A stretch of DNA of 64,000 bases from contig DJMN01000034.1 in assembly GCA_002435385.1 (NCBI GenBank), forward strand, positions 25,955 through 89,954, written 5' to 3'. The translations under genes were made by a program, and so were the position numbers. The notes below the pieces were generated by a model. The model worked only from the letters and a program-made list of their open reading frames with translations. It had not been told where the DNA came from and made no database searches. The stretch comes from Patescibacteria group bacterium UBA6489 (lineage in GTDB: Bacteria; Patescibacteriota; Gracilibacteria; BD1-5; UBA6164). This document shows, one piece after another, positions 11,441 to 23,222 of the stretch; position 1 is the stretch's first letter; every line of letters begins with the position of its first letter.

Positions 11441-14400
11441 ATGGTGTCATATTTAAGTAAAATATTAGTTACAGTTTTGTTTTCTTTCTTTGTTATATAT
11501 AGTTATTATAGTCAGAGTTTTCATAATGAATCTTTTAGTTGATATACTTTTTATTTAGTGAGTCTCGTTGTTGTTTATTCTATATATAGAGGATATCACT
11601 ATCTTATTTGAAGTAAAAAAATAGTATTTACTCCTTTGAAGATATTTTGATATTTTTCTCTTCATCTACTAATTTTATCTGTGTTTACTTTTAGCTTATC
11701 AACCTATGGTTGATGATATGGTGTTACGTTATTTTTAAAAATATTAAGTTATTGTATTTTACCATTTATTATAGTTATAGTTTCACTAGGTTTCTGAAAA
11801 AAGTTAGTTTCAATGTTTTTAAAGCTAGATAGTTATGGTAGGATATTTGATTTTCTACTTAGTTTATGAGTTTGATTCTCTTTGTTTTTGTTTTGTTTAA
11901 CTATATTAGGATTTGTTTGATTGTATAATATTTATATTTTTATTATTTTAATCTTAGGTTTCTGAATTTTTGCTTATAGGGAAATAATAGACAATTTAAA
12001 GTGAATTTATAGCTATGAAATTAGTTTTGATATAGATGAAGGAAAATATTTAAAACTGATTAGTACTGAGCTTTTGTTTATTGTTGCAACTCTACTTTTA
12101 TCTGTAAATTTGATAAATATAGTTAGAGCTTTTCCTATTGGTTGGGATGATTTATGAGCTTATATGAATATACCTAATCTTTTAGTTGAGCAGTGAAATT
12201 TATTTGGTTTTGCATGAATGTATACTTGGCAGATTTTTACTGGTATTTGATATATGTTTGGTTCTGCCACTCAGGCTTTTTTCTTAAATAATGTTTGATG
12301 ATTTTTGTCTTTTATTGCTCTTGTTTTGATAGTTTCAGATTTACTTAGCTATTCAAAAGAAGATAAAGAGGGTAGTTATCTAAATGTTCCTTTTTTGGTA
12401 GCTACTATTTTTATATCAATGCCTATGGTCATATTTGAGTTGGCAAAGGATATGAAGCTAGATCCTGGATTATTTTTCTTTAGTGTTGTAACTCTTTATA
12501 TATTTTATAAGTTTATTTTAATTAATAGTGACGAAAAATGAGGTATCAAATGAATTATTATGAGTTTCATAAAATGATGAGATGATGAAGTTAAAAATAA
12601 TTATAAATTATTATTTGTTATTTGATTTCTAGCTTGATTTGTTTTTTCTGTAAAGTTCACAAGTTTAATGCTTATTTCAGCAATTATAGGAGTTTTGTTT
12701 TTTGTTAGGTTTTGATTATTAGCTTTTTTGTGATATCTTTGAGTATTTTTTGCTATATTTACAAAATTGTGATTATGGAAATATATGAATGTGGTTTATC
12801 CTAAAGATAATATGATTTTTGTTAATGCTTTTTCTCTGGTTTCTTTATTGGTTTGAGGTTGATTTTTAGCATATGGTTTTTATAAAAATAAAAAGGTTGT
12901 AAAGAGTTTCTTTATAAAGTTAAGTATATTGTTATTTTGAATTATTGTTTCTCTTTCTCCTTGGTTTATAAAAAATATTGTTTCAGCATATCCAGAAATA
13001 TCTGTATGAAAACTTGTTTCATGAAAAGCTGATATATTTTCACCTGATTACACTAAAATTCATTCTTCTGAGGAATTAAAACAAATAGAGTGAGATTATG
13101 GTAGAGGTGTAAACTCTTCTGGTACTACTTCAAATGAAGATTTTGGTAGGTATTTTGGATATGAGTTATGAGTAAATAATCATATAAAATTACCTCGGAA
13201 TCTAACTATGCAGTTAAATCAGAGATGAGAATTTACTGATATAACTTATATATTTTTAGCTTTAATTCCTGTTTTGTTTTTATTTTTACCTTTTAGAAAT
13301 AAAAAATATGCATGGTTTGTTGGGGGCTTATTGATTTTGGAATTGATGATTTTTATTAAGGTAGACGATGGTCCTATAGAGAGTTCTAAATTATCAGAAC
13401 TTTCCTCTAGTGTTAATGAACAAATTTTTACTAATAATAATTTAGTTTTAAAGGACAGGGCTTTTGGAAAAGATATTTATGATTTGAAAGCATCAAAATA
13501 TATAAAGAGAGAGGCTTTAAATAATTATATGAAAACTCTTCCTGAATGATCTTCGTATAGTTCTATTAGAGATAAGATGTATGGTATTTTCTATGATGAA
13601 TTGAGGGATAAGGTTATTGGAAAGGATAATAGTTGAGTGTCTCTTAAAGTTATTAATTGATGATTGAGTCTTGAAGACTTCAAATATATAGAGGAGTTAA
13701 AAGATGAATATCAGAATTATAGTCTTTTTAATTCAGATATAGATTCCTTGGGTACTTTAGATAAATTTCTTAGTGTTAACTGAGTTGATGGGAAAGAAAA
13801 GATTTTAGAATTATGGAAGGAAAATAGATCTTTTAATCAACTTATATCAGATTTATTTGCTAGTTTTGAATTACCTGTTTGATATGTTGTTATATTGTTG
13901 TTTTTCTTAGCTCCTTTGATTTATTTTATTTATACTATTGAAGAGAATAAAATTTGAAAATTATTTTTAATAAATTTAGTTTTTTTCTCTTTTTATACAT
14001 TTCTATGGACTATCTCAGCATTTTGAATTGTTTGGTATGGTATAGTTATGTATTTTTGTTTACTTTTAATGATTTGATTATCTGTTTTTGAGTTATCTAA
14101 ATATAGTGATAAATATTCAGAAAATGAGAATTATGTAAAGTTATTGTGATCATTTGTCGTTTTCTTGTTGGTATTTATTTATTTTGTAAATTCATCATTA
14201 CCTCATGGTTTAAGTAACTTGAAGTCGGCTGGACATATGGCATATAAGGCATGAAAAGTGGATGCAGATGAATCTATTTTTGTTGGTCATAAGGATTATT
14301 TAAATATACTTTTTGAGTTAAATATAAAAGATGAAAGCAAAAAAGAATTTCTTCTAGATAAAATAAAGGATGATGATATTAAAAGGATTATTAAAGAGAA

Positions 14401-15142
14401 TGATTTGTCTATTAATCAGGTTATGGGATTATTAGATGATGCTATTTCTAAAACTGGCGATAATAAATTTAAAGCATTTAAAAAAGCTATATATAAGTGA
14501 ATAACATATCCAGAAAATGAGTATAAGAGTGATGATATAATATATAGAATAGGTACATTTTTGAAGTATTATATAACAGAAAATAATAAGAGAATATTTG
14601 AAGATAATTTGGTTACACTATTTGATAAGTATATATTTAATGAAGATATTGATAAAACAGTAGATAATATAAATAGGTTGGGATTGTCTTATTTCTTAGT
14701 TGATTTAAATGCTGCTACTATTGATAGAGATCCTAGACATGATTTAACTAGAAGATATGAAAATTTGCTTGCTACTTTTACTTCTAATAAATTGGAACTT
14801 ATAGATACTGATAGTATCTGTTTAAAAATTGCTTTAGAAGATTATAAAAAATCAAATGGTACTTTAGATGATTTGAAACAATATATGTTTGTTGCAGGTG
14901 TTAATCATGAGAGTTATACGGAGGATGGTAAGGTTATTTCTAGGTGAGATAAGTTATACAGTTGTTATAGTTATATTTTTGATTTGATTCAGAATGATAA
15001 AGTTGATACAAATAATTATAATTATTTGATGAATATGAAAAGTTATACAATTAAGAATGGAGTTGATAATAAAAATGACTTTATAAAACTTGCAAATCAG
15101 GTTTATAATCATGGGTATAAAGTTTTGTTTAAGGTTAATTAG
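11441..15142 (+). CDS. Giant polytopic membrane protein, possible GT-C glycosyltransferase (1233 aa)
   Basis: Not firmly identified. The first 570 residues and a block near residues 600-900 are rich in transmembrane helices, joined by a soluble Lys/Glu-rich region; the last 300 residues are soluble. After an early helix there is AFPIGWDDLGAYM, an acidic pair in an external loop like the Asp-Asp signature of GT-C enzymes that use lipid-phosphate sugars. The C-terminal part contains SYFLVDLNAATIDRDPRHDL, which resembles the soluble end of some mannosyltransferase-like proteins. It is divergent from malic enzyme and ends at a shared terminator with tgt. Inferred role: transfer of sugars to a glycan or protein outside the membrane. 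Confidence 0.5.
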
Positions 15143-15170
15143 TTTTTGGTTTTTTGATAATATTCTACAA

Positions 15171-15202
15171 AAAAAGATTTCCTAATAAAGGAAATCTTTT
15201 TT
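15171..15202. terminator. Bidirectional terminator between the giant membrane protein and tgt
   Basis: Stem AAGATTTCCT / AAGGAAATCTT with flanking A and T runs on both sides, so it can work on either strand. It lies where the two convergent genes end, and the last bases of tgt overlap it. Confidence 0.85.
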
Positions 15203-16403
15203 ACTTTTCTAATCTTTTCCAGAAATCTTTTTTAAATTCTTTATATTGATTTTTTAGTATTGATTCTCTAGCTCTTTTAGTGATGTTTATTAAAAGGTGT
15301 AAATTATGATAACTTAATAGTTGCATTCATAATAATTCGTTTTCTATGACTAAATGTCTTAGATATCACTTAGAATAGTTTTTACAAACTTTACATTCAC
15401 ATAAGTTATCAAGGGGAGAATCATCTAGTTTATATTTATTGTTTTTTAGTTTGATATTTCCGTAATTAGAAAAGGCTGTTCAATGTCTTCATATTCTAGT
15501 GGGTAGTACACAATCAAACATGTCAACTCATCTATCTATGGCTTCAATTAAATCTTCTGGTGTTCATACTCACATAAGATATCTAGGTTTGTTTTTCGGC
15601 AAGTGTTCTTCTATTACATCTAAAATCCTATACATATCCTCTTTTGATTCTCATACAGATAGTCATCAGATTGCTACTCATGGTGTATCTAAGGATCATA
15701 TAAATTTTGCTGATTCTACTCTCAAATCATCATATATAACTCATTGAACAATAGGGAATAAGGCTTGAGGGTATAATCAATTTTTTTCTCTATTTTCATT
15801 GTTTTCTTTCCATCTTTCTACACATTTTATTGCCCAGTTATGGGTTCTGTCCATTGCCTGTTTTGCATATTCTTTATTGCTATGTCATGGGGCACATTCA
15901 TCAAATGCCATTATTATATCTGCTCATAAGTTGCTTTGTATATCCATAACATTTTCAGGTGTGAAGAAGTGTTTTGATCAGTCAATATAACTTCTAAAAT
16001 GGACTCATTCATTTGTAATTTTTACGAGTTTTTGTTTTCATAAGATAATTCCGTTTTTATCTGGAAGTGTTTTGTTTTCAGGTGAAAGTTTATTTTTTAT
16101 TTCTCATAGGGAAAATACTTGAAATCATCAACTGTCTGTAAGGATAGGTTTATTGTAATTTTGAAATTTATGAACTCATCAGAAGTGTTTTATTGTTTCA
16201 TCTCAAGGTCTTAGGTATAGATGATAGGTATTGTTCAATATTATTTCTGCTCACATTTCATCTAAGTTTTCTTTATCTATTCATTTTACAGTTGCTTTGG
16301 TTCAGACTGGCATAAATATGGGTGTGTGAAATTCTCAGTGAGCCGTTGTAAAGCTTCATGCTCTTGCTAGGTTATCTGTATTTTCTAGGTTGAATTCAAA
16401 CAT
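15201..16403 (-). CDS. tgt: tRNA-guanine transglycosylase (queuine tRNA-ribosyltransferase)
   Basis: Exchanges guanine-34 of GUN-anticodon tRNAs for a queuosine precursor. The 400-residue protein has NNTYHLYLRPG, LTDSGGFQVFSLG (catalytic Asp loop), SLDTPGVAIGGLSVGE, LPTRIGRHGTAF (second catalytic Asp lies just before, in GVDMFDCVLPTR) and zinc ligands in CECKVC plus a later His. The Gly-Gly of the DSGGFQ loop is written UGA UGA, direct evidence that UGA is glycine. No queuosine precursor genes are visible nearby, so the base is probably salvaged (inference). Confidence 0.96.
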
Positions 16404-16436
16404 TTTGTTGTTTTTTTAAGGTGTTAATTTATTTTG

Positions 16437-16536
16437 GGTAAATACATGTTAGGAGAAAATATGTATTTTGGGGTAAACACATAGGTTTACCCCTACGGTA
16501 AATTTTTTGTAGGGGCAAATCCATGTGTTTGCCCAT
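16437..16536. repeat. REP-like palindromic repeats, three tandem hairpins
   Basis: The first hairpin is AAATACAT/ATGTATTT at about 16439-16468. Then come two related units in opposite orientation: 16471-16496 and 16509-16534. Each folds alone (GGGTAAAC/GTTTACCC and GGGCAAA/TTTGCCC) and each is nearly the reverse complement of the other. T-A pairs of the left unit are C-G in the right, so pairing is kept. The element overlaps the end of the RseP gene. Confidence 0.8.
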
Positions 16537-17869
16537 TATTAATTATTTTTATTATGTCGTTGTAGGCTATTAGGGCACTTAGTATTATTAGTAGTATGAA
16601 GAAACTTGCATGTATCATTGATTCTGCTAGTGGAGAGATTCATTTTTTTCATGAAATTTTTTGTATGATTACATTTATTACTATGAATAGAAATCTTCAT
16701 CAATCTAGTGCTGGGATTGGTAGTAGGTTAAATACTCATAAACTTAGGCTTATGATAGCTGAAAATATAGTTAGGAATGTAATTCAGGCTCATATAGAGT
16801 TTGAGATAAAGTCTACTATTCAGATTGGTCAGCTTATTTGATTTATTGCTTCTTTTCTTTCTGTTTTTGTTTTTGGGCTAAATATTTTTCTTCATAGGGT
16901 TCATAGTCACTGTATTGTTAGAATACTGTAATTGTATGTTTCAAGAGTTCAGTATTTTATAGATTCAAGAGGTCAGTATTTGTATTTAAAATCTTTGTTA
17001 ATTTTTATATTTTCTCAGATGTAGCTTCAGATTTTTCATTCTTCAGAAGGTGTTATTTCTTTGAACAGTGTTTCGTTATCTCTAATAATTATAAATGTTA
17101 GATTTTTTTGTTTAGATTTTTTTATAGTTTCTATGAAAGAGTTTACATTGTCTTCGTTAGTGAGAAGTGAAAATTTTCCAATATTAATTCATGTAACTAT
17201 ATCTCACTGCATAATTCATGACTTCTCTGCTATTGAGTCTTTTAATGGATATAAAACTACTCATCTTCATTTTATTAGTAATCATACTTCATAGGCTTGT
17301 TCTAGGGTTGGAAGTGTTTTTATTTGTTGATTTGTTTGTATGTTATCATTTATTCATATTGGTTTTATTCATATGAAAAATAGTATTGAAAATATTACTA
17401 TAGCGAATAAAAAGTTCATAAAAGCTCATGCTACAACAATTATTGATTGTTGCCGTGCTGGTTTGTTTGATAGGTTGTAGGGAGCATTATTTTCTTCTAG
17501 TTTTTTTAGTATTTCTTCTTTTTCTATTTTTGTTAGTTTATCTCATCTTTCATTGAATATATCTTTGTCTTTTTTTATATCTTTTTCAAGTTGATTATTG
17601 TTATAAATTTCTCATTCTTTGTTGTAGATAAGTAGTCTTATTTGGTTTTCTCATGTTAGTCTTACAAATCATCATAATGGTAGCCAGTTTAGACTGTATA
17701 TGGTTCAATGTTTATCTTTTCAGATTTTTTTTGCTCTTGGTGGTATTCATAATCAAAATTCTTCTACTTTTACTCAAAAGATTCTTGCTGATTTAAAGTG
17801 TCAGAATTCATGTACAAGTATAATTATGGAGAAAACAATTATGGCAACTATTATTCATAAAAATATCAT
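16493..17869 (-). CDS. rseP: Site-2 zinc metalloprotease, RseP family (458 aa)
   Basis: Membrane-embedded protease that cleaves transmembrane substrates such as anti-sigma factors and remnant signal peptides. The first helix carries HEFGHF (HExxH zinc motif), followed by GIPPRAKKIG and LPLGGFVRLTGE. A PDZ-like domain follows (ending near the GDIVTGINIGKF segment). The C-terminal helices contain NLLPIPALDGGRFLF, the third zinc ligand region. The last 14 or so codons and the stop come from the palindromic repeat, giving a tail GQTHGFAPTKNLP unlike the family. Start chosen at MIFLGIIVAIIVFS, which opens the first helix. Confidence 0.93.
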
Positions 17870-17922
17870 AAGGTTTTTAGTTAGTTAATATTACTTTATT
17901 TTAGCTTCTTTTTTGCTAAGGA

Positions 17923-18013
17923 TAGGAGGGAGAAGGTGTTTTTTAATTCCTTCCCTTTTATTACATTTCGGATACTCCTTTTGGAAAATGGAGAAGTATA
18001 AGGATTAATTTCT
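17923..18013. repeat. Degenerate CTCC-type repeat, copy C
   Basis: Intergenic stretch with GGAGGGAGAAGG, CCTTCCC, GATACTCC and GGAGAAGTA blocks between rseP and the 1372-residue gene. It resembles the better preserved copies elsewhere but is decayed; the assignment is tentative. Confidence 0.35.
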
Positions 18014-18072
18014 CTTTGAAAATGATTTGGGGAATTGTACACAAGTAATAGTTTTTGTAAAATTTATTTTTT

Positions 18073-18100
18073 TTGCATTTGGAGATGTTTGTAGTATACT
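18073..18100 (+). promoter_or_regulatory. Sigma-70-type promoter for the 1372-aa gene
   Basis: TTGCAT and TATACT separated by 16 bases, 33 bases before the ATG at 18133. A second TATAAT-like sequence lies slightly downstream. Confidence 0.45.
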
Positions 18101-18132
18101 TTTTGTAATATAATTATTTAATAAAAGGAATT

Positions 18133-21100
18133 ATGGTAAATACAAATAATACCATTTTAGAAGATTGACAGAATGAATCTTGAGAAATAATAGAGAAAAA
18201 GAGAAAGGATGATGTAAGTTTGAAAACTAGGTTTGTAAAAGAATTTGTTGAACAAAAGGTAAATGATGAGAATAATAAGGTTAGTTTTATTAGGGATGTT
18301 ATTTCAGCAGAAGTTATATCTCCTGACTTGAAAAAAGAATTAGAGGAATACGCAGAGGGGTATGATAGATTTGATGAATTGGATTTGAGTAAGATAAAAA
18401 TAGGTATGATTCAAAGAGAAACGAGAGGTTTCTTTGTTGAACTTGTAAATAAAAAAAATTCTATAAAGGAGGCTTTTTTAAGGGAGTATGAGATTGAACC
18501 AAGTGAATATGATTGAAAAGCTTGAAGGTTTGTTGATGAATTAAATGAGAGAGAATTAAAGGATTTAGAAAAGTCTCCAAAGTCTAGGAAAAAGTTTTTG
18601 GAGAAATATTATGGAAAAAATAAAATATCTTGAAAAAAAGATTTTTTGAAGTCTCTAGAGAATTTTAACTTTTCAGATAGGTTAGAAAAAACTTTTGAAA
18701 AAATAAATAAAATACAGAATAAGGATGAAAGGGAAGATAAGAAACAGGACTTGGAGGATCTTGCAAATAGATTTTCTACATTAAAAAAATTAGATTATGT
18801 GGATGTTCAGACTTTACTTGAAGTTGGTTTCTTTAATGATGATGAAAAAAAGGAATTAGTTCATACTTTTTTGCCAAATATAACACTAGAACAAGCTAAA
18901 AGTCTCTGAATTATGACTCAGTCAGAGGTTGATAATCATAAAAAAAAGTTTGTTAAGGAGAATTTTTTTAATGGGGAATCTGTTAGTAATGATGAAATTT
19001 CAGCAATTACGAATAAATTACAAGATAAACAAATAACTGTCTCTACTTTAGATTATGCTACAGATAAGAGCCATATAGACAAATTAACTGAAGATGAGCT
19101 TTTGGCTTATAAAATAGGAGAGAATATTTCCCAGGATGTTGAAGAGGGGATTACATGATGAAATTCTGTTGACTCTTTTAAAAATGATTTAAAAAATTTG
19201 TCTAATGTTGTTAATGCTCATAATTTTGTAAAGGGTAATGTGATTGTTCTGAAGTTATGAGAAAAAGTAAAGGTAGAGTGAAAATCTGAGGTTATGGAAA
19301 CAACCTTATTTTGGGATATAACAGATGATTGAAATTTAAGTTGAAAACCTTCTTTTATAGATAAGTGAGAGGAAGTTTATAATAGTAATAATCAGCCTTT
19401 TGATAGGACATATGATTCTTTAAAAAGTTTTATAAAAAATGGTAATCCAAATAAAAAAATATCTGTAGAGAGGTTTGATATATTAACTAAAGAAGAATTT
19501 GATGAGAGAGTTGATTCAGGACAAATAAAGAAGATAACAGATGAGCTTGAGTTAAAAGATGATGATTATAGAAAAGAAGATAAAGAAGAGTTACAGAGAA
19601 GATTATCTGAAACTAGAGATAAGTTAAAAAAAGAGTGATTATCTATAAGTGATATTAAAAAACATCCTGATTATACAAGCATTCAGGAAAAGTTAGATAA
19701 TTTGGATAATTATAATATAAATCATCTAAAAGGGAAAATAGATGAGGTTGATTCTGAAGGAGAAGATTATTGATTTGAGGAAGGAGTGTCTTTTGAAACG
19801 AAAGATGAATGAATTTATACTATATCTAATATAAATCAAAGTAGAAATGAAATTTCGGTTTCCTGGAGAGGTCAGGTACAGCCACCTATGTCTTTTGAGA
19901 TGTTTTATAGGGCATTTAAAGATTGAAATTGTAAGAGAACTTCTAATGCAAAGAGTTTTAAAGATGTTTTTAAAGCTCCTAAAGGTGATGCTACATTACA
20001 AAAAAAATGGGATAATTTTGAGTTGAAATGAAATTCTATACAGAAAGAAGAAAATGATGAAATAAGAAAGTTAGCAAAGGGGATTACATATCCTTATCTG
20101 ACTTCTTTGGGGGGAAAACAAACCCTTAAAATAGAAAAAGTTCATTCAGATGGAATGATAGATGTAAAGTATTGAGAATATGAGGAAAAAAAGGAAAAGA
20201 GAAAGGTAAAGTGAAAGGATGATGTGACGGATACATATGGGACTTTTTATATGGATGTCACTGCAACTAGGATTAGTGCTTGAGACTTAGATACTTATAT
20301 AAAGAAGTGGAAACTTGAGCCTAGATCAGAAAAAGAGCATGAAGATAAAACAGAAGATATAATAAATACAAAAAATAGAAAATGAAGTATCTTTTCCAAG
20401 ATTTTCTCTAATATGAGTATATCTGAAGCTTTAGCATGAGGAAAGCTTTTTATAGACTCTATAGAAAACTATATGAAGGAGTGAAATGAGGAGCATGCAG
20501 CTAAATTTGCTTCATGAGTTTTGTGAAAACTTTTGCCATCAGAGCTTCAGGATGATTTAAAGACAAGAGTTGAGGATGCTTGAAAGAAAAGGATGGAAGA
20601 CTATATACAAAAACTTAAAAATGTTGATTCTGGACCTGCAACTGAAATGATTGAATGATGGTTATTTAATAAAAATTGTCCTGAATATAAAAAGGAGGCT
20701 GGTGTTATGTTTATGATGGAGAAGTATGGAAGTTTGTATGCTAAAAAACTTTATAAACATAGATGATCTTTTTTATGGTATGAAGCTTTGTGAGGTTCTG
20801 CTAACCCACCAGATGATTTTTATAAAAAAATAAAGGAAGAATATGATAATCTTTGAGTAAACTTTACTGAAGAGGATCTTGTATTTAAACTTATTAAGTT
20901 GCAATGTAAACCTGAGGGGTTTACTAGTACTATTGATGGTAGTTCTGTAGGAAAAAACATAAAAAGAAGAACTAGGCTACATAAAGAGTTTAAAGCTAAA
21001 AGGAATCAGGCTAGAGATGATGAACGGCAAAAAGGGATTAAGGATGCAAATTCTCATAGGACGATAGAGTGAAGACTTGGTCATATGAAGTGAGAATTTA

Positions 21101-22251
21101 CATGAGGTACTCCTGCTAATGGTATGTGAGCATTGGAATCAATTATTTGAAAGTGATGAAGTATGGCTCAAATGACAATGTGACCATTTGTTGCTGCCTT
21201 TTCTTGAATGGCTTATAATGTTGATGAGTCTATTCTTGATATGTTTAAAAATTTCCCTGCTAAGTGAATGCCTATAATGTTGCCTTCTCTTATGTCAAAG
21301 AGGGGAGATTTGGATATGCTTAATGAGACTATTTTAGAAGTAGCAAAAGATATAGGAGATCTTTATTGAGATGAGAAGGAATATAAAAATATAGCAATTG
21401 AAGCACAAGAAATATATGATGAAAGGCATTCAACAAAAATTCCTGAACCAAATAAGGTTGATAAGACTATTAAGTTTTTTGAAAAATATTGAGAGGCTTT
21501 AACAAGGTGACTTAGTTTATTAAATACTTGAAAAGTTGATGATCTTTCTAAAATTGATAAGTTGATTTTAATAAGAAAGGATGATTATTTTGATGAAAAG
21601 ACATGACAAAGGAAAAAGTGAAAATCTATATATAAGAAATTTTATGACTGAATCAAGGCTCAATCTACATTGTTGGAATATACCAAGGATGAGATTATGA
21701 TGATTGATAGTTTTGGTTGACAGGGAACTTCTTGAATAGATCTTTTTAAGGCTACGAAAGAATGAATGCAACAGAGTCAATGATGAGGTTTTAGATTTCA
21801 AAAGGCATGAGAAATGTTATGGCATGAAATTTCACATGAGCTAGACCAACTTCCTAAAAGAATATATGTAAAAGATAATGAATGAGAGGATAAGAGAGTT
21901 AAAGAAAAACTTATCAAAGATATTTTGAGGAATATGTTAGCCTGATTTTTGGCTGCTCACTGAACTAGGGCATCAGCATTTTTATCTTTAGATCAATGAA
22001 CTTCTCCTTTTCGTTCTAGGTTTAATGATTGGTGAATAAAGACTAGAGATATCATGTCTCTTTGAATATCAGCAGAAATGATGCTTAGTTGAGATGAAAG
22101 GTCAGAGAACTTATTAGATCAGTATGTGGAAAATATATTGACTTGAACTAAGTGAGTAAGTTCTAGTGTAGATGATATTGTTCCTGTTGAATGAGTTTCT
22201 TGAACAACACAAGATACTGTTCATAAAATAATGTGAGAAGACGATGAATAG
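18133..22251 (+). CDS. Very large unknown soluble protein with HExxH motif (1372 aa)
   Basis: Not recognised. The protein is highly charged, Lys/Glu/Asp-rich, without a signal peptide or clear membrane helices, so probably cytoplasmic. The first 1000 residues are helical in character with many short K/E stretches. A Gly/Met-rich stretch near residue 1000 (GTPANGMGALESIIGKGG) precedes a long tail. Around residue 1231 it has WHEISHELDQLP, an HExxH sequence that could bind zinc. Many glycines are UGA; the frame is open throughout. It has its own promoter and ends at a strong terminator, so it is monocistronic. A protease role is a guess from one short motif. Confidence 0.75.
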
Positions 22252-22254
22252 ATT

Positions 22255-22296
22255 AATAAGAAATAAAGACTTAGTTAACTAAGTCTTTATTTCTTA
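22255..22296. terminator. Perfect bidirectional terminator
   Basis: A near-perfect palindrome of about 42 bases (AAATAAAGACTTAG, TTAA loop, CTAAGTCTTTATTT) between the convergent 1372-residue gene and pilin-like gene. The pilin-like stop codon is inside it. Confidence 0.9.
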
Positions 22297-22916
22297 TTTC
22301 TCCGATTTGATATCAAAGTTTCTAACTCTATTTTATGTGGTTTATTTGATGATGAGTCAGCCCATTGTACAATACTTTTTATGTTTATTTTATCATCATT
22401 TGAATCTGGAGTTGGTCAAGTTGTATTTTTATAGCTAACTTGTAGTTCTCTTGTATATAAAGGAAGTAAATCAGTTCATCAACTTTGTGTATATAGTGTA
22501 TTCTCATCTATTTTTACTATAAAATTATCTCTATAAGTTGAATCAGAAAAAATTCACGTAGTTTTTTGTTCTAAGTACCATCTATTATTTGTTCCTTTGT
22601 ATATTATATAACTTCATGAGGCAATATCTGTTGAAGTTGCTGGTGCTGATGCCGCCACACAACTTTTGTCATAATTTAGAGTATTCCAACAATTTTTATA
22701 GTCGGCACTGAATAGTATCCAATTTGTATCTCTTATATTTGTAAATGCTTCTATTCATTCTCTTGCTATTTGTATAGCTTCTATTCTATTTTTTGTTGTT
22801 ATTGATAGTTTTCTAGATACAGAAAATATTTGGAATGTTCAGATTATACTGATTGTTATAACCATCATAATTATCATAACTTCTATAATGGATGTTGCTG
22901 ATTTTGAAATTTTCAT
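22287..22916 (-). CDS. Type IV pilin-like (prepilin) protein (209 aa)
   Basis: N-terminus MKISKSATSIIEVMIIMMV followed by a single hydrophobic helix: a short positive leader, Ala at -1 instead of the usual Gly, and Glu at position +5 of the mature protein. This is the class III signal cut by prepilin peptidase. The rest is a soluble domain with a likely disulfide pair (NCWNTLNYDKSC). It resembles minor pilins/pseudopilins of type IV pili or type II secretion. It stands alone here; a prepilin peptidase gene is at 48950-49978. Confidence 0.8.
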
Positions 22917-23063
22917 ATGTTTTTTTTGAAGTATTATTAATTGTAATAATATTTATATTTGAAAATAGTTCAAAGTTTTTTGTTTTAATTTGTTTTGTGG
23001 TTATAATTGGTTTGTTTTTGAGGGAAAATTGTATCTTATTTTAAATAAGGTATTAACTTAATT

Positions 23064-23190
23064 ATTTACTTTTGGAATCAAAAGTAACAAAAATTTTAGG
23101 GGGAGAAAATTACAAACACCATATTTTGTGGCTTGCGAGATGTACTCATTAGAGTTTCTCCCCCTAAGACCCCATATTTTTAAAAGTTTT
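23064..23190. repeat. AAAAGTAACAAAA hairpin element, copy 1
   Basis: Begins with TTTACTTTTGG...AAAAGTAACAAAAA (a small palindrome), then stem AGGGGGAGAAA (23098-23108) pairing with TTTCTCCCCCT (23155-23165), and a loop with ATTTTGTGGCT. The copies at 56367 and 62390 share the palindrome and the loop while the stem sequence differs. It fills most of the 306-base gap between the pilin-like gene and rlmN. Confidence 0.75.
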
Positions 23191-23222
23191 TGAGTGTTAT
23201 TTCTTTAATTTAATATATTGGT

